Source: Geojedonia sp051814705
GTDB taxonomy: Bacteria > Bacteroidota > Bacteroidia > Flavobacteriales > Flavobacteriaceae
Direction of reading: 5' to 3'
Assembly (NCBI GenBank): GCA_051814705.1
Contig: JBPWQW010000004.1
Location: forward strand, 124,001-188,000
DNA length: 64,000 nt
Shown here: piece by piece, positions 1-8,679 of the stretch
How positions within the stretch are numbered: the first letter of the stretch is position 1
How the letters are laid out: every line of letters begins with the position of its first letter
The notes under the pieces: model-generated
Databases searched by the model: none
Told to the model about the DNA's origin: nothing
What the model saw: only the letters and a program-made list of their open reading frames with translations
Position numbers and translations under genes: made by a program

Positions 1-1
1 T

Positions 2-493
2 TCAGTGCTTTCATGTAAAAATGGGAAGAAGGACACTATAATTGCCGAAGCTGAGCCCAAAGCTTCTCAAACAATGCCATTGGAAGTTTATGATTATACG
101 GGTTTGGAAGTCTTTTTAAATAGAACAGATGATAAAACTTACGTGATTAATTTTTGGGCAACTTGGTGTGCACCCTGCGTTAAAGAGCTTCCTTTTTTTG
201 AAAAGTTGAATGCGTCTTATGCTAACCGTAATGTTGAGGTTATTTTGGTGAGTTTGGATTTCCCAAAACAATACGACAGTAAATTGAAACCATTTATTAA
301 GAATAAGAAATTAAAATCCAAGGTGGTCGCTTTAAATGATATGGATACCAACTCTTGGATTCCAAAAATTAGTGAAGATTGGACAGGCGCTATACCCGCC
401 ACTTTAATTTACAATAAAGATAAACGACAATTTTATGAACATACCTTTAATTATGAGGAGCTTGAAACCCAGGTAAAACAATTTCTAAATTAA
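2..493 (+). CDS. TlpA-like thioredoxin-fold lipoprotein (5' end outside window)
   Basis: Periplasmic thiol-disulfide oxidoreductase of the TlpA/ResA type, inferred from a thioredoxin fold with the motif WATWCAPC around residues 51-58. The two cysteines of CAPC would be the redox pair. The frame is open to the left edge. The first visible residues, SVLSC, look like the end of a lipobox, so the real start and most of the signal peptide lie before base 1, and the GTG at base 5 is probably not the start. A second thioredoxin-like gene and two rhodanese genes follow on the same strand, suggesting a small envelope thiol/sulfur cluster. The exact substrate cannot be told. Confidence 0.8.
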   Translation, partial: SVLSCKNGKKDTIIAEAEPKASQTMPLEVYDYTGLEVFLNRTDDKTYVINFWATWCAPCVKELPFFEKLNASYANRNVEVILVSLDFPKQYDSKLKPFIKNKKLKSKVVALNDMDTNSWIPKISEDWTGAIPATLIYNKDKRQFYEHTFNYEELETQVKQFLN

Positions 494-588
494 ATGATTA
501 TGAAATGCCCATTGACAAATTTTTAAAACAACAGAAGCTGCTAATTGGGCATGGCATCTGACGGTTGAAAAATAATAAATATAAACAG

Positions 589-1200
589 ATGAAAACATTC
601 AAGACTTTTTTGGCTCTATTTGCAATGTATTCCCTTACTGCTTTTACTAACATTAGTGATGGCAAAGGTTACCAAATTGGAGATCTTGCTACAGATTTTA
701 ACCTTATGAACGTTGATGGTAAAATGGTCTCTTTAGCTGATTATAAACAGGCAAAGGGGTTTGTTGTGATTTTTACATGCAATACCTGTCCTTACGCCAA
801 AGCCTATGAAGATCGGATCATTAAGCTCGATAAAAAATATGCTAGTAAAGGTTTTCCTGTGATTGCCATTATGCCCAATAATCCTGAGGTTAGTACTGGA
901 GATAATATGGAGGCCATGACAGCAAGGGCGAAGCAAAAAGCGTATTCATTTCCGTATTTAATGGATACTGGTCAAAAAATTTATCCACAATATGGTGCTA
1001 CCAAAACACCACATGTTTATGTCCTTCAAAAAACAAAAAAAGGAAATGTAGTAAAATATATTGGGGCCATAGATGACAACCATCAAAACGAGAATGCTGT
1101 AAAAACAAAATATGTTGAAGATGCTGTTGATGCGTTATTGGAAGGGAAAGCGATAACATTAACTCAAACAAGGGCATTAGGTTGTACTATAAAAGTTTAA
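589..1200 (+). CDS. Secreted redoxin (AhpC/TSA-like) domain protein
   Basis: Probable exported peroxiredoxin/thioredoxin-like protein of 203 aa. The ATG at 589 is chosen over an upstream TTG at 565 because it starts a good signal peptide (MKTFKTF, then a hydrophobic stretch to about residue 20). A redoxin domain follows, with FTCNTCPYA placing a CxxC pair at Cys64 and Cys67. The sequence pattern (GDLATDFNL, then NVDGKMVSL) is that of the AhpC/TSA superfamily, in the subgroup with a CxxC rather than a single peroxidatic cysteine. It lies 95 bp after the TlpA-like gene. The reductant and substrate are unknown. Confidence 0.75.
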   Translation: MKTFKTFLALFAMYSLTAFTNISDGKGYQIGDLATDFNLMNVDGKMVSLADYKQAKGFVVIFTCNTCPYAKAYEDRIIKLDKKYASKGFPVIAIMPNNPEVSTGDNMEAMTARAKQKAYSFPYLMDTGQKIYPQYGATKTPHVYVLQKTKKGNVVKYIGAIDDNHQNENAVKTKYVEDAVDALLEGKAITLTQTRALGCTIKV

Positions 1201-1301
1201 CTGTGTTTTAAATGGAATAAAAGCCGCGGTTTATTACTTCAATTTTTTTTTCGGCTATATCATGAAGAAGTGTTAATTTTGTTTTTTAAAATTTATAGAA
1301 A

Positions 1302-1613
1302 GTGGATTTGACACAAGAAGAATGGGTTTCAGAATTTGAAAACGACAATAATGCAGTGATATTGGACGTTAGAACCCTAGCAGAAGTAGAGGAAGGTATT
1401 ATTCCAAATGCTATTCATATTGATATATATAAAGGTCAAGGTTTTATCGATGAGTTGGAAGAGCTGGATAAAACCAAAAACTATTATGTATATTGTAAAT
1501 CGGGTAACCGAAGCAGGCAGGCTTGTTCCATTATGAATCAAATAGGATTTGAAAATGCGTATAATCTTATGGGAGGAATTACTGAGTGGAAAGGCGAATT
1601 ATCATCAAAATAA
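1302..1613 (+). CDS. Rhodanese-like domain protein, cytoplasmic
   Basis: Single-domain rhodanese of 103 aa, the usual size for a GlpE/PspE-like protein. The active-site loop is CKSGNRSR with Cys65 as the sulfur-accepting residue, preceded by the typical LDVRT and followed by GGITEWKG. No signal peptide is present, so it should be cytosolic. The start is a GTG at 1302, and a TAATTTTG box (TAnnTTTG type) lies at 1274-1281, a plausible promoter -7 element close to the gene. A second rhodanese with a lipoprotein signal follows 11 bp after its stop, so the two probably form an operon handling sulfane sulfur on both sides of the membrane. Confidence 0.85.
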   Translation: MDLTQEEWVSEFENDNNAVILDVRTLAEVEEGIIPNAIHIDIYKGQGFIDELEELDKTKNYYVYCKSGNRSRQACSIMNQIGFENAYNLMGGITEWKGELSSK

Positions 1614-1624
1614 ACAAAGTAAAT

Positions 1625-2020
1625 ATGAAAAAATCTATATTTATATTAGGACTTGTAATGTTTTTAGTGACTATGAGTTGCAAAAATGAAGTGCAAGAAG
1701 GTGTAAAATTAGTGACGCCAGCAGAAATGCAAGACATTTTAGAATTGGATGACGTTCAGTTAGTTGATGTTAGAACACCTGATGAATATAAAGATGGTCA
1801 TATTGAAAATTCACAAAATATAGATTATAACTCACCCACTTTTGATGAGGACATCAATAAATTGGATAAAACAAAACCTGTAATTCTGTATTGTGGTTCT
1901 GGCAAACGCAGTGCAAAATGTTCAATAAAACTTATTGCAGCAGGGTTTGAAAAGATTTATGAGTTAGAGGGAGGTATTACCGAATGGAAATATAAAGGTT
2001 TGGATATTATTGTTAAGTAA
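1625..2020 (+). CDS. Rhodanese-like lipoprotein
   Basis: Exported rhodanese of 131 aa. The ATG at 1625 is preferred to an in-frame ATG at 1586 that overlaps the previous gene, because residues 1-19 then form a lipoprotein signal peptide ending in VTMSC. The catalytic loop is CGSGKRS with Cys90, followed by the GGITEWK ending shared with the upstream paralogue. It likely acts in the periplasm or on a membrane face, moving sulfane sulfur or reporting redox state. Substrate unknown. No obvious terminator follows before the next gene at 2185. Confidence 0.82.
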   Translation: MKKSIFILGLVMFLVTMSCKNEVQEGVKLVTPAEMQDILELDDVQLVDVRTPDEYKDGHIENSQNIDYNSPTFDEDINKLDKTKPVILYCGSGKRSAKCSIKLIAAGFEKIYELEGGITEWKYKGLDIIVK

Positions 2021-2184
2021 GCTAATTTAAAGGAGTTTCTTCTCTGTCTTATATACAAAACCACTAAACTTTTAAGTCGTTGAAATTTAATCTTTTAACC
2101 CCATTTAAGTTAAATTTAAGGTTGATATTTTAATTACATATTAGCTTCATATTTGTTCCCCTTTAATAAATTCTAAATATTATC

Positions 2185-2637
2185 ATGAAAATTATATTCG
2201 GTTTACTGGTGCTGGTTATCTGTTCTAACGAATGCCATCAGAAACGTTCTCAATTTTCCAATCAGGAAAAAGACAATTTGACTATAACTTATGAGGCAAG
2301 CTCACGAGGGTTTTATGAAAAAATATGGATCACAAAAGATTCTATTTCATTTTCAAACGATAGAAACTTAAATATTGTAATCGCTTCAATATGTAAAAAG
2401 GAAGATTGGGATGCACTTGTTTCGCTTTTAAATGAGGTTGATATTAAAGGGCTTTCAGAAATGGAGGCGCCTAGCAAGATGCATCAAGTTGATGGTGCCG
2501 CAATGGCTACTTTTAAAGTTGAGGTGAATTCTACTCCTTATGAGACTCATATTTTCGATCATGGCTATCCGCCGAAGACTATTTCAGAACTTGTTAATAA
2601 AGTGTTTTCCATCAAAGATATTATGGCAAAACATTAG
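2185..2637 (+). CDS. Hypothetical exported protein
   Basis: I do not recognise this family. The 150-aa product begins with a short hydrophobic stretch (MKIIFGLLVLVIC) that could be a signal peptide. Cysteines at 13 and 17 make a lipoprotein possible, but neither lipobox is canonical. The rest is soluble and polar with no clear motif. It sits 164 bp after the rhodanese pair and 30 bp before sufE on the same strand. Codon use resembles its neighbours. Confidence 0.6.
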   Translation: MKIIFGLLVLVICSNECHQKRSQFSNQEKDNLTITYEASSRGFYEKIWITKDSISFSNDRNLNIVIASICKKEDWDALVSLLNEVDIKGLSEMEAPSKMHQVDGAAMATFKVEVNSTPYETHIFDHGYPPKTISELVNKVFSIKDIMAKH

Positions 2638-2667
2638 AGATGTTGTATTTTTGTTTAAAATTTAGAA

Positions 2668-3090
2668 ATGAATATTCAAGAGATTCAAAACGACATTATT
2701 GACGAGTTTTCCATGTTTGATAATTGGGAAGAACGTTATCAATATATGATAGATTTGGGCAAATCCTTACCTTTGATAGCTGAACACTATAAAACCAAGG
2801 AAAATATTATTAAAGGCTGCCAAAGTAAAGTTTGGGTTCATGCAGAAATAAATAATGGTAAAGTTGAATTTACTGCTGATAGTGACGCTATTATTACAAA
2901 AGGAATCATTGCGATTTTGATTCGTGTGTTTTCAAATCAGAGTCCTAAAGCCATTATTGAAGCCAACACCGATTTTATTGACCAAATTGGCCTCAAAGAA
3001 CATTTGTCACCTACACGTGCAAACGGATTGGTGAGTATGATAAAACAAATCAAAATGTATGCTATTGCATACCAAACGCAACTCAATTAA
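2668..3090 (+). CDS. sufE: SufE-like cysteine desulfuration protein
   Basis: Sulfur acceptor for the cysteine desulfurase SufS in Fe-S cluster assembly. At 140 aa it matches the family length, and the conserved IIKGCQSKVWV segment puts the persulfide-carrying cysteine at residue 51, the same position as in characterised SufE proteins. It is cytosolic, with no signal. A TATTTTTG promoter-like box at 2646-2653 lies just ahead of the start. The two following genes (DUF59 and DUF2480) are linked closely to it, which fits a Suf-associated operon. No sufS or sufBCD is in the window. Confidence 0.92.
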   Translation: MNIQEIQNDIIDEFSMFDNWEERYQYMIDLGKSLPLIAEHYKTKENIIKGCQSKVWVHAEINNGKVEFTADSDAIITKGIIAILIRVFSNQSPKAIIEANTDFIDQIGLKEHLSPTRANGLVSMIKQIKMYAIAYQTQLN

Positions 3091-3135
3091 TACAAAATTC
3101 CTGCTTAAGCGGGTATAAATTAAATAGATATAAAA

Positions 3136-3459
3136 ATGGAATCAACAATAGACACCTTTGCACTGGGAGAAAAAATAGTTCGTGTTTTAAAAACCATTTA
3201 CGATCCTGAAATTCCTGTAGATATATATGAATTAGGGCTTATTTATGATGTGATGGTGAGTGAAGATTACGATGTAAAAATCCTAATGACCTTGACAACT
3301 CCAAATTGTCCAGTTGCTGAAACCTTGCCTCTGGAAGTAGAAGAGAAAATAAAATCGTTAAATGATGTCAAAAGTGCCGAAGTAGAAATCACTTTCGATC
3401 CGCCTTGGAGCCAAGACTTGATGAGTGAAGAAGCAAAACTTGAATTGGGAATGCTATAA
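3136..3459 (+). CDS. DUF59/MIP18 family Fe-S assembly protein (SufT-like)
   Basis: Small 107-aa protein of the DUF59 (MIP18/PaaD) family, which takes part in maturation of Fe-S proteins and in Bacteroidota is normally part of the SUF gene set. The signature DPEIPVDIYELGLIYDV is at about residues 23-39 and the conserved TTPNCP at 54-59 with Cys58. It begins 46 bp after sufE and ends 3 bp before the DUF2480 gene. The role in carrying or inserting clusters is known for the family, and the exact target here is inferred. Confidence 0.88.
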   Translation: MESTIDTFALGEKIVRVLKTIYDPEIPVDIYELGLIYDVMVSEDYDVKILMTLTTPNCPVAETLPLEVEEKIKSLNDVKSAEVEITFDPPWSQDLMSEEAKLELGML

Positions 3460-3462
3460 AAA

Positions 3463-3969
3463 ATGCCTGAAGAAATCGTAAATAGGGTTGCTAACAGCAA
3501 GTTGGTGGTTGTTAATTTGGAAGACTACTACCCAGCTGGAAAGCGCATGGTATTGGATATCAAAGATTGGCTTTTTGAAGGCTTAGTACTGCGCGAAAAA
3601 GAGTTTAGGGCTCAAGTTGTAGCACATGACTGGTCTCAATATCAGAATGCTTATGTGGCTTTAACTTGCACTTCAGACGCTATTGTGCCTGCTTGGGCAT
3701 TTATGCTTTTGACTATCCATTTAGAACCCTTTGCAAAAAAAATGCTAATTGGTGATTTAGAACAGTTGGAGTCGTCAATTTATCAATCCATTATTGAAAA
3801 TCTAAATATTGAATCTTTTGTGGGCAAACCCTTAATCATAAAAGGCTGCGCTAATAAACCCGTTCCTGCCAATGCTTATATATTATTGTCTCAAAAGCTA
3901 AAACCAATAGCCCAATCCATTATGTATGGCGAAGCTTGTTCGTCAGTTCCTTTATATAAAAAAAAATAG
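3463..3969 (+). CDS. DUF2480 family protein
   Basis: Cytosolic 168-aa protein of the DUF2480 family, found widely in Bacteroidota next to suf genes. No function is established. Recognisable segments are LEDYYPAGKRMVLDIKDWLF near the N terminus and a cysteine/proline-rich C-terminal part (IKGCANKPVPANAYILL). It starts 3 bp after the DUF59 gene, so it is very likely cotranscribed with sufE. A role in Fe-S metabolism is guilt by association only. Confidence 0.82.
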   Translation: MPEEIVNRVANSKLVVVNLEDYYPAGKRMVLDIKDWLFEGLVLREKEFRAQVVAHDWSQYQNAYVALTCTSDAIVPAWAFMLLTIHLEPFAKKMLIGDLEQLESSIYQSIIENLNIESFVGKPLIIKGCANKPVPANAYILLSQKLKPIAQSIMYGEACSSVPLYKKK

Positions 3970-4040
3970 ATATATTGAACTTTCAAAATTCAATTTTATA
4001 ATAGTTTTCAAAACCAATTGATTTGTTGTCATTAGAAAAT

Positions 4041-4970
4041 ATGAAAAGAAGCATACTCTTAACATTGCTATTACTATTTACTTTTTCTTTTGGATTTTCG
4101 CAAACCCTTCAGGAATTAAAGGCTGAAAAAGCAGCAAAAAAAGATTCCATTTCTAAGCTTCAAAAACGTGTTGATCAGCTTCAAAAGCAGATTGATAAAT
4201 TACCAGGTTGGAAGCTTGGGGCTTTTGGTACTATAGGAGGCAGCTTTTCCAATTTTAATAATTGGTTTGCACAGGGAACGCCTAACAATTCATCTGGGAG
4301 TCTAGGTATTTCATTTAATGGTTACGCTAATCTCCTTCAAGAAAAATCATTTTGGAGAAATGCTTTAACCACAAATTTGAATTGGGTAAAGTTCGACAAT
4401 AAAGATGACCCAAACGATGATGACAGCTTTAAACCCACAACCGATGTGTTCAACTTAACTTCTCTTTATGGGAGAAATATGACCGAAAAGCTAGCAGTTT
4501 CTACTTTAATGGAATATAGAACCACACTGTTGAACAATTTTAATGACCCTGGCTATTTGGACTTTGGACTTGGTGTTACTTGGACTCCAATTCAAGACTT
4601 AATTGTGGTTATCCATCCTATAGATTATAATTTTGTGATGAGTAAGGGAGACAATATTTTTGAGTCTTCCTTTGGAACAAAACTATTAGCTGATTATACA
4701 CGACAAATAGGAGCCATAAGTTTTAAATCCAATCTGTCTATGTTTCAAAGTTATAAAAATGGAGATTTATCCAACTGGACATGGACCAACTCTTTTGGTT
4801 ATTCCCTTTGGAAAATGATTGGTGTTGGATTTGATTTTGGGTTGAGAAGTAATAAACAAGAAGCACTTAATTATGCTATCGATACACTTGGCGATTCTCT
4901 TGCACTATTGGATACGGTAGACAATACATTGCAAACTTACTATACCATAGGTTTAAGCTATAAATTTTAA
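4041..4970 (+). CDS. DUF3078 family outer-membrane-type protein
   Basis: Exported 309-aa protein. ATG 4041 is chosen over the upstream TTG 4023 because it begins a standard signal peptide cleaved after GFSQ. Residues 20-60 form a lysine- and glutamine-rich coiled coil (ELKAEKAAKKDSISKLQKRV and onward). The remainder alternates aromatic and polar residues and ends in YTIGLSYKF, the pattern of an outer-membrane beta barrel, and matches the DUF3078 family. Function unknown. It converges on hflX with only 12 bp between the stop codons. Confidence 0.78.
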   Translation: MKRSILLTLLLLFTFSFGFSQTLQELKAEKAAKKDSISKLQKRVDQLQKQIDKLPGWKLGAFGTIGGSFSNFNNWFAQGTPNNSSGSLGISFNGYANLLQEKSFWRNALTTNLNWVKFDNKDDPNDDDSFKPTTDVFNLTSLYGRNMTEKLAVSTLMEYRTTLLNNFNDPGYLDFGLGVTWTPIQDLIVVIHPIDYNFVMSKGDNIFESSFGTKLLADYTRQIGAISFKSNLSMFQSYKNGDLSNWTWTNSFGYSLWKMIGVGFDFGLRSNKQEALNYAIDTLGDSLALLDTVDNTLQTYYTIGLSYKF

Positions 4971-4982
4971 AAACGAAATTTT

Positions 4983-6194
4983 TTACGCTTCCTCTTCGTA
5001 ATCGGGATACAAAAAATTGTTATAAGGAAAACGGGAAATATGAATGGCTCTTACTTCGTCATAAACACGTTTTTTAAATCCTTCCAGATTTTCTTTATTT
5101 AAGGCAGAAATAAACAAGGCATGATTACCAACTCTTCCCATCCAAGTGCGTTTCCATTCTTCCAAGGTATTGTTGGCCTTTGTTTTTTCAATAATCAAAT
5201 CATCTGCATCGAAAGGTTCGGGTTGGTAGGCATCAATTTTATTGAAGACCATAATAGTGGGTTTACTTGCACTGTCAATTTCATCCAAGATTTTATTGAC
5301 CGATTCAATATGTCCCTCAAAATTAGGATGGGAAATATCAACCACATGAAGCAATAAATCAGCTTCTCTAACTTCATCTAAAGTGCTTTTAAAGGATTCT
5401 ATCAATTGTGTTGGGAGTTTTCTAATAAATCCAACGGTATCGGATAATAGAAAGGGAAGATTTTGAACAACCACTTTCCTAACGGTTGTATCTAAGGTCG
5501 CAAACAGTTTGTTTTCGGCAAAGACCTCGCTTTTGCTAATCACATTCATTAATGTGGATTTTCCAACATTGGTGTAACCCACCAATGCCACACGTACCAT
5601 TTTACCACGATTACCACGTTGTACCGCCATTTGCTTATCGATGGTTTTTATTTTCTCTTTAAGCAAGGCAATCCTTTCACGCACAATTCGTCTATCGGTT
5701 TCAATTTCGGTTTCACCAGGACCACGCATACCAATACCACCTTTTTGACGCTCCAAGTGAGTCCACATTCCTTTTAATCTAGGCAATAAGTATTCGCATT
5801 GTGCCAGCTCCACTTGAGTACGAGCATAACTGGTTTGGGCCCGTTGGGCAAAAATATCGAGAATGAGATTGGTGCGATCCAAAACTTTACAGCCCAATAT
5901 TTTGCTGATATTACGCTCTTGGGCAGCAGATAGTTCGTCATCAAATATGGCGGTTCCAATTTCATTTTCCTTTATAAAATGCTGAACATCTTCAATTTTA
6001 CCGGTTCCAATAAATGTTTTGGGGTTGGGCATCTCCATTTTTTGGGTAAAGCGTTTAACCACGTCACCACCTGCGGTATAGGTTAAAAACTCCAATTCGT
6101 CCAAAAATTCTTTGGATTTAGCTTCGTCTTGATCTTTTGTTATAACACCAATTAAAACTGCCTTTTCTAAATCGATCTCTCTCTGTTCTAACAT
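4983..6194 (-). CDS. hflX: GTPase HflX
   Basis: Ribosome-associated GTPase of 403 aa. An N-terminal HflX domain (about 1-190, with the glycine-rich KGGIGMRGPGETEIETDRR segment) precedes a GTPase domain: P-loop GYTNVGKST at 206-214, switch DTVGFIRKLP starting at 252, and NKID near 316. Members of this family bind the large ribosomal subunit and split stalled or hibernating ribosomes, especially in stress. Length and motifs are complete. It is monocistronic and divergent from the EEP-family gene at 6267. Confidence 0.95.
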   Translation of the reverse strand: MLEQREIDLEKAVLIGVITKDQDEAKSKEFLDELEFLTYTAGGDVVKRFTQKMEMPNPKTFIGTGKIEDVQHFIKENEIGTAIFDDELSAAQERNISKILGCKVLDRTNLILDIFAQRAQTSYARTQVELAQCEYLLPRLKGMWTHLERQKGGIGMRGPGETEIETDRRIVRERIALLKEKIKTIDKQMAVQRGNRGKMVRVALVGYTNVGKSTLMNVISKSEVFAENKLFATLDTTVRKVVVQNLPFLLSDTVGFIRKLPTQLIESFKSTLDEVREADLLLHVVDISHPNFEGHIESVNKILDEIDSASKPTIMVFNKIDAYQPEPFDADDLIIEKTKANNTLEEWKRTWMGRVGNHALFISALNKENLEGFKKRVYDEVRAIHISRFPYNNFLYPDYEEEA

Positions 6195-6266
6195 AAATTA
6201 AAATAATATGCAAAGTTACATAATGTACCTCTGTGTTTTAGTATTTTTAAGACTTAAATATATATT

Positions 6267-7223
6267 TTGAGGACTTCGGAAACAGAAAAGAAATTACAAA
6301 CCCTAGCGTTTTACAATATTGAAAATCTTTTTGATATCTATGATGACGAACAGACCAATGACAACGATTTTCTGCCTACCTCGGCAAAAAAATGGACTCA
6401 AAAACGTTATGATCTAAAAATTTATAAACTTGCTTCTGTGATCTCAAAAATTGGTTTTGAAATATCAAATCGGCCTCCTGCAATTATAGGATTGGCAGAG
6501 GTTGAAAACGATTTGGTGTTAAGGGATTTAATTCAAAGCGAAGAATTATCGGCTTATAACTACAGTTTTGTGCATTATGATTCTACTGATGAACGGGGGA
6601 TTGACGTGGCCCTTTTGTACAATAAAGATGAATTTAAAGTGGAATCGTCTGAAACATTTCCCCTCGATTTAAGAGCTCCTAATGGAGATAAAGACTTTAC
6701 TAGGGATATCTTATTGGTGACTGGAATGTTGGATGGCGACCCAATTCATGTCATCGTCAATCATTGGCCATCACGACGGGACGGTGAAGATGAGACTGTC
6801 TATAAACGTATAACGGCAGCAAAAAAGGTTTTGGACATTATTGCAAAATTAAAAATAGAATATGAAAGCCCCAAAATACTCATCATGGGCGATTTTAATG
6901 ATAATCCCAACAATGAAAGTGTTCAGTTTTTAATGGATAATGAAGACCTATTCAATTCAACACAGAGGCTTTGGACAAAAGAAAGAGGAAGCCTAAATCA
7001 CGATTTTAAATGGAATCTTTTTGATCAGATTATCATGTCCAATAATTTGATAAATGTGGAACAAGATGGCTATCGTTTTGAGAGTGCTCATATTTTTGAT
7101 GATAAATTTTTGACGCAATACCATGGAAAATATCAAGGTCAACCCTTTAGAACTTATGTAGGTAAAAAATACATGGGTGGGTTTAGTGATCATTTTCCGG
7201 TGTATATTATTTTAAAAAATTAG
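6267..7223 (+). CDS. Endonuclease/exonuclease/phosphatase (EEP) family protein
   Basis: EEP-fold hydrolase of 318 aa. Supporting motifs are FYNIENLFD at the N terminus, AEVEN with the metal-binding glutamate, VNHWPSRR, MGDFNDNP and the C-terminal GGFSDHFPVYI containing the catalytic Asp-His. The first usable start is a TTG at 6267, as no ATG lies near the N terminus, and no signal peptide is seen, unlike its paralogue at 11586. The pair flanks a TonB receptor and a DUF5689 protein, suggesting a unit that degrades phosphodiesters or nucleic acid. Whether it is a DNase or phosphatase cannot be told. Confidence 0.85.
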   Translation: MRTSETEKKLQTLAFYNIENLFDIYDDEQTNDNDFLPTSAKKWTQKRYDLKIYKLASVISKIGFEISNRPPAIIGLAEVENDLVLRDLIQSEELSAYNYSFVHYDSTDERGIDVALLYNKDEFKVESSETFPLDLRAPNGDKDFTRDILLVTGMLDGDPIHVIVNHWPSRRDGEDETVYKRITAAKKVLDIIAKLKIEYESPKILIMGDFNDNPNNESVQFLMDNEDLFNSTQRLWTKERGSLNHDFKWNLFDQIIMSNNLINVEQDGYRFESAHIFDDKFLTQYHGKYQGQPFRTYVGKKYMGGFSDHFPVYIILKN

Positions 7224-7229
7224 GATAAA

Positions 7230-7261
7230 AAAAGAGCAAGTCTTCTAAAACAAGCTCTTTT
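7230..7261. terminator. Bidirectional intrinsic terminator
   Basis: An 8-bp inverted repeat, AAAAGAGC (7230-7237) and GCTCTTTT (7254-7261), lies between two convergent genes with A-runs on the left and T-runs on the right, so it can end transcription from both sides. Confidence 0.7.
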
Positions 7262-7274
7262 ATAATCTAGTAGT

Positions 7275-8651
7275 TTACAAAGTTCCCGTAACTTTTACCT
7301 TATCAATTTGAACTGTTGTTGTGGTGCCATTATTGGCTCCTAAATATCTAAACGCTATGTACACATGCCCCTCTAGGCAAGATATATTTATTGGTTCAGA
7401 GTTGGTGAACGTTGTCCCATATCCAGAAGTAGGTCCATGTGGCAATTGAGGTTCTGTTTGTATCCAGGTAGCATTTTTTAGGTCTGCTGCATGTCCTGTA
7501 AAATCTGTTGAAACATATACCGTTAAAGGATCGCCATTCCAAAAGCCAACATTGGAGGTGAATGTTAATTGTTCAGCGGTAGAAGCGTCTACAGGGATAG
7601 ACGGTGTAATTAACCAAACTTCGTAAGGGTTTTCAAAAGAATTGAATGCGGCAACCTGCATATAATGATTGCTATTAAACGTTTTTAAGGAATATTTGGA
7701 TGAGCCACCATTGACATTTATATTTAACCAGCCTTTATTGGTTAAAGTTGTTAACGAAGTCCCTTCAAAATCCTCATTGAATAATGTGATACTTCCACCA
7801 GATGTACCCGAACATTCTAAAATTGGAGGGTCACAACGCTTACCATTAAACATCACATCGGGAGTGTCTCTAATATATAATTGATAGTCTGTATTGTACT
7901 TGCTGAAAATTGCTACAATAGAGCCGCTACCTGTTGGAAATTCTTCGGATTTAAACGATGCAAAGCCGCTATTTCTGATGATTGTTTGTGAGTCATCTTC
8001 ACAATTTTTAAGATACCGGTTTACGGTAAACGTATCATTTGGATTGGCATAAGCCGATCCAAGTTCGGGTAAACTTAATTGCATATGATCAATCTGTACC
8101 AACATGTTAAGATAATCATCCTTATACTGATCTGCAGTTATTAATTTTGGAACAAGGGTTGCAACTTCATTAGAGCGAATAATATAGTCTTCATAATTAG
8201 TTGCAGAAATACTTCCTACTGAAGCTCCTATAACGCTTCCAATATGTAAGACACCATTGAGATTGTCCATACCCAATCCATTAAGTTTTACAAACACTTT
8301 CCGACCAGGTTTGTATTTGGAATACAATGAAGTAACATCAACATCCAATTGTATGGCGGCTGTTGGGTTTTCAGGGGCGTCTTGAATCATTAAAACTTTA
8401 TACAAGTTGCCAGACTCGTCATTTGAAACCACATAGCCTTCAATGATCAATTCACCGCCGTTATTCGCTTCATTAAAATCCACAAAACGATCAACATACA
8501 TACGTTTTACAAGGCTGATTGTAGTATTGGCTTGTAGCGTTGGCTCGGTAATTTCTAAGGTTGGGATGTTATAATCCTCATCTTGAACACAGGATACCAA
8601 AACACCCAATAGGAAAATGGATATTACATTTAAAATATAGTTTGCTTTCAT
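7275..8651 (-). CDS. DUF5689 domain lipoprotein with C-terminal choice-of-anchor/jelly-roll domain
   Basis: Surface or periplasmic lipoprotein of 458 aa. Signal peptide ending LLGVLVSC places the lipid-modified cysteine at 21. Residues about 35-270 match the DUF5689 family (EGYVVSNDESGNLYKVLMIQ and SKYNTDYQLYIRDTPDVMFNG). From about 290 a cleaved-adhesin/choice-of-anchor J-type beta domain follows (NEDFEG, then KGWLNINV, ending VQIDKVKVTGTL). It starts 28 bp after the TonB receptor gene upstream on the same strand, so the two are probably an outer-membrane uptake pair. The ligand is not known. Confidence 0.8.
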   Translation of the reverse strand: MKANYILNVISIFLLGVLVSCVQDEDYNIPTLEITEPTLQANTTISLVKRMYVDRFVDFNEANNGGELIIEGYVVSNDESGNLYKVLMIQDAPENPTAAIQLDVDVTSLYSKYKPGRKVFVKLNGLGMDNLNGVLHIGSVIGASVGSISATNYEDYIIRSNEVATLVPKLITADQYKDDYLNMLVQIDHMQLSLPELGSAYANPNDTFTVNRYLKNCEDDSQTIIRNSGFASFKSEEFPTGSGSIVAIFSKYNTDYQLYIRDTPDVMFNGKRCDPPILECSGTSGGSITLFNEDFEGTSLTTLTNKGWLNINVNGGSSKYSLKTFNSNHYMQVAAFNSFENPYEVWLITPSIPVDASTAEQLTFTSNVGFWNGDPLTVYVSTDFTGHAADLKNATWIQTEPQLPHGPTSGYGTTFTNSEPINISCLEGHVYIAFRYLGANNGTTTTVQIDKVKVTGTL

Positions 8652-8679
8652 AATTTGTGATGCTACAGTTTATAATTTT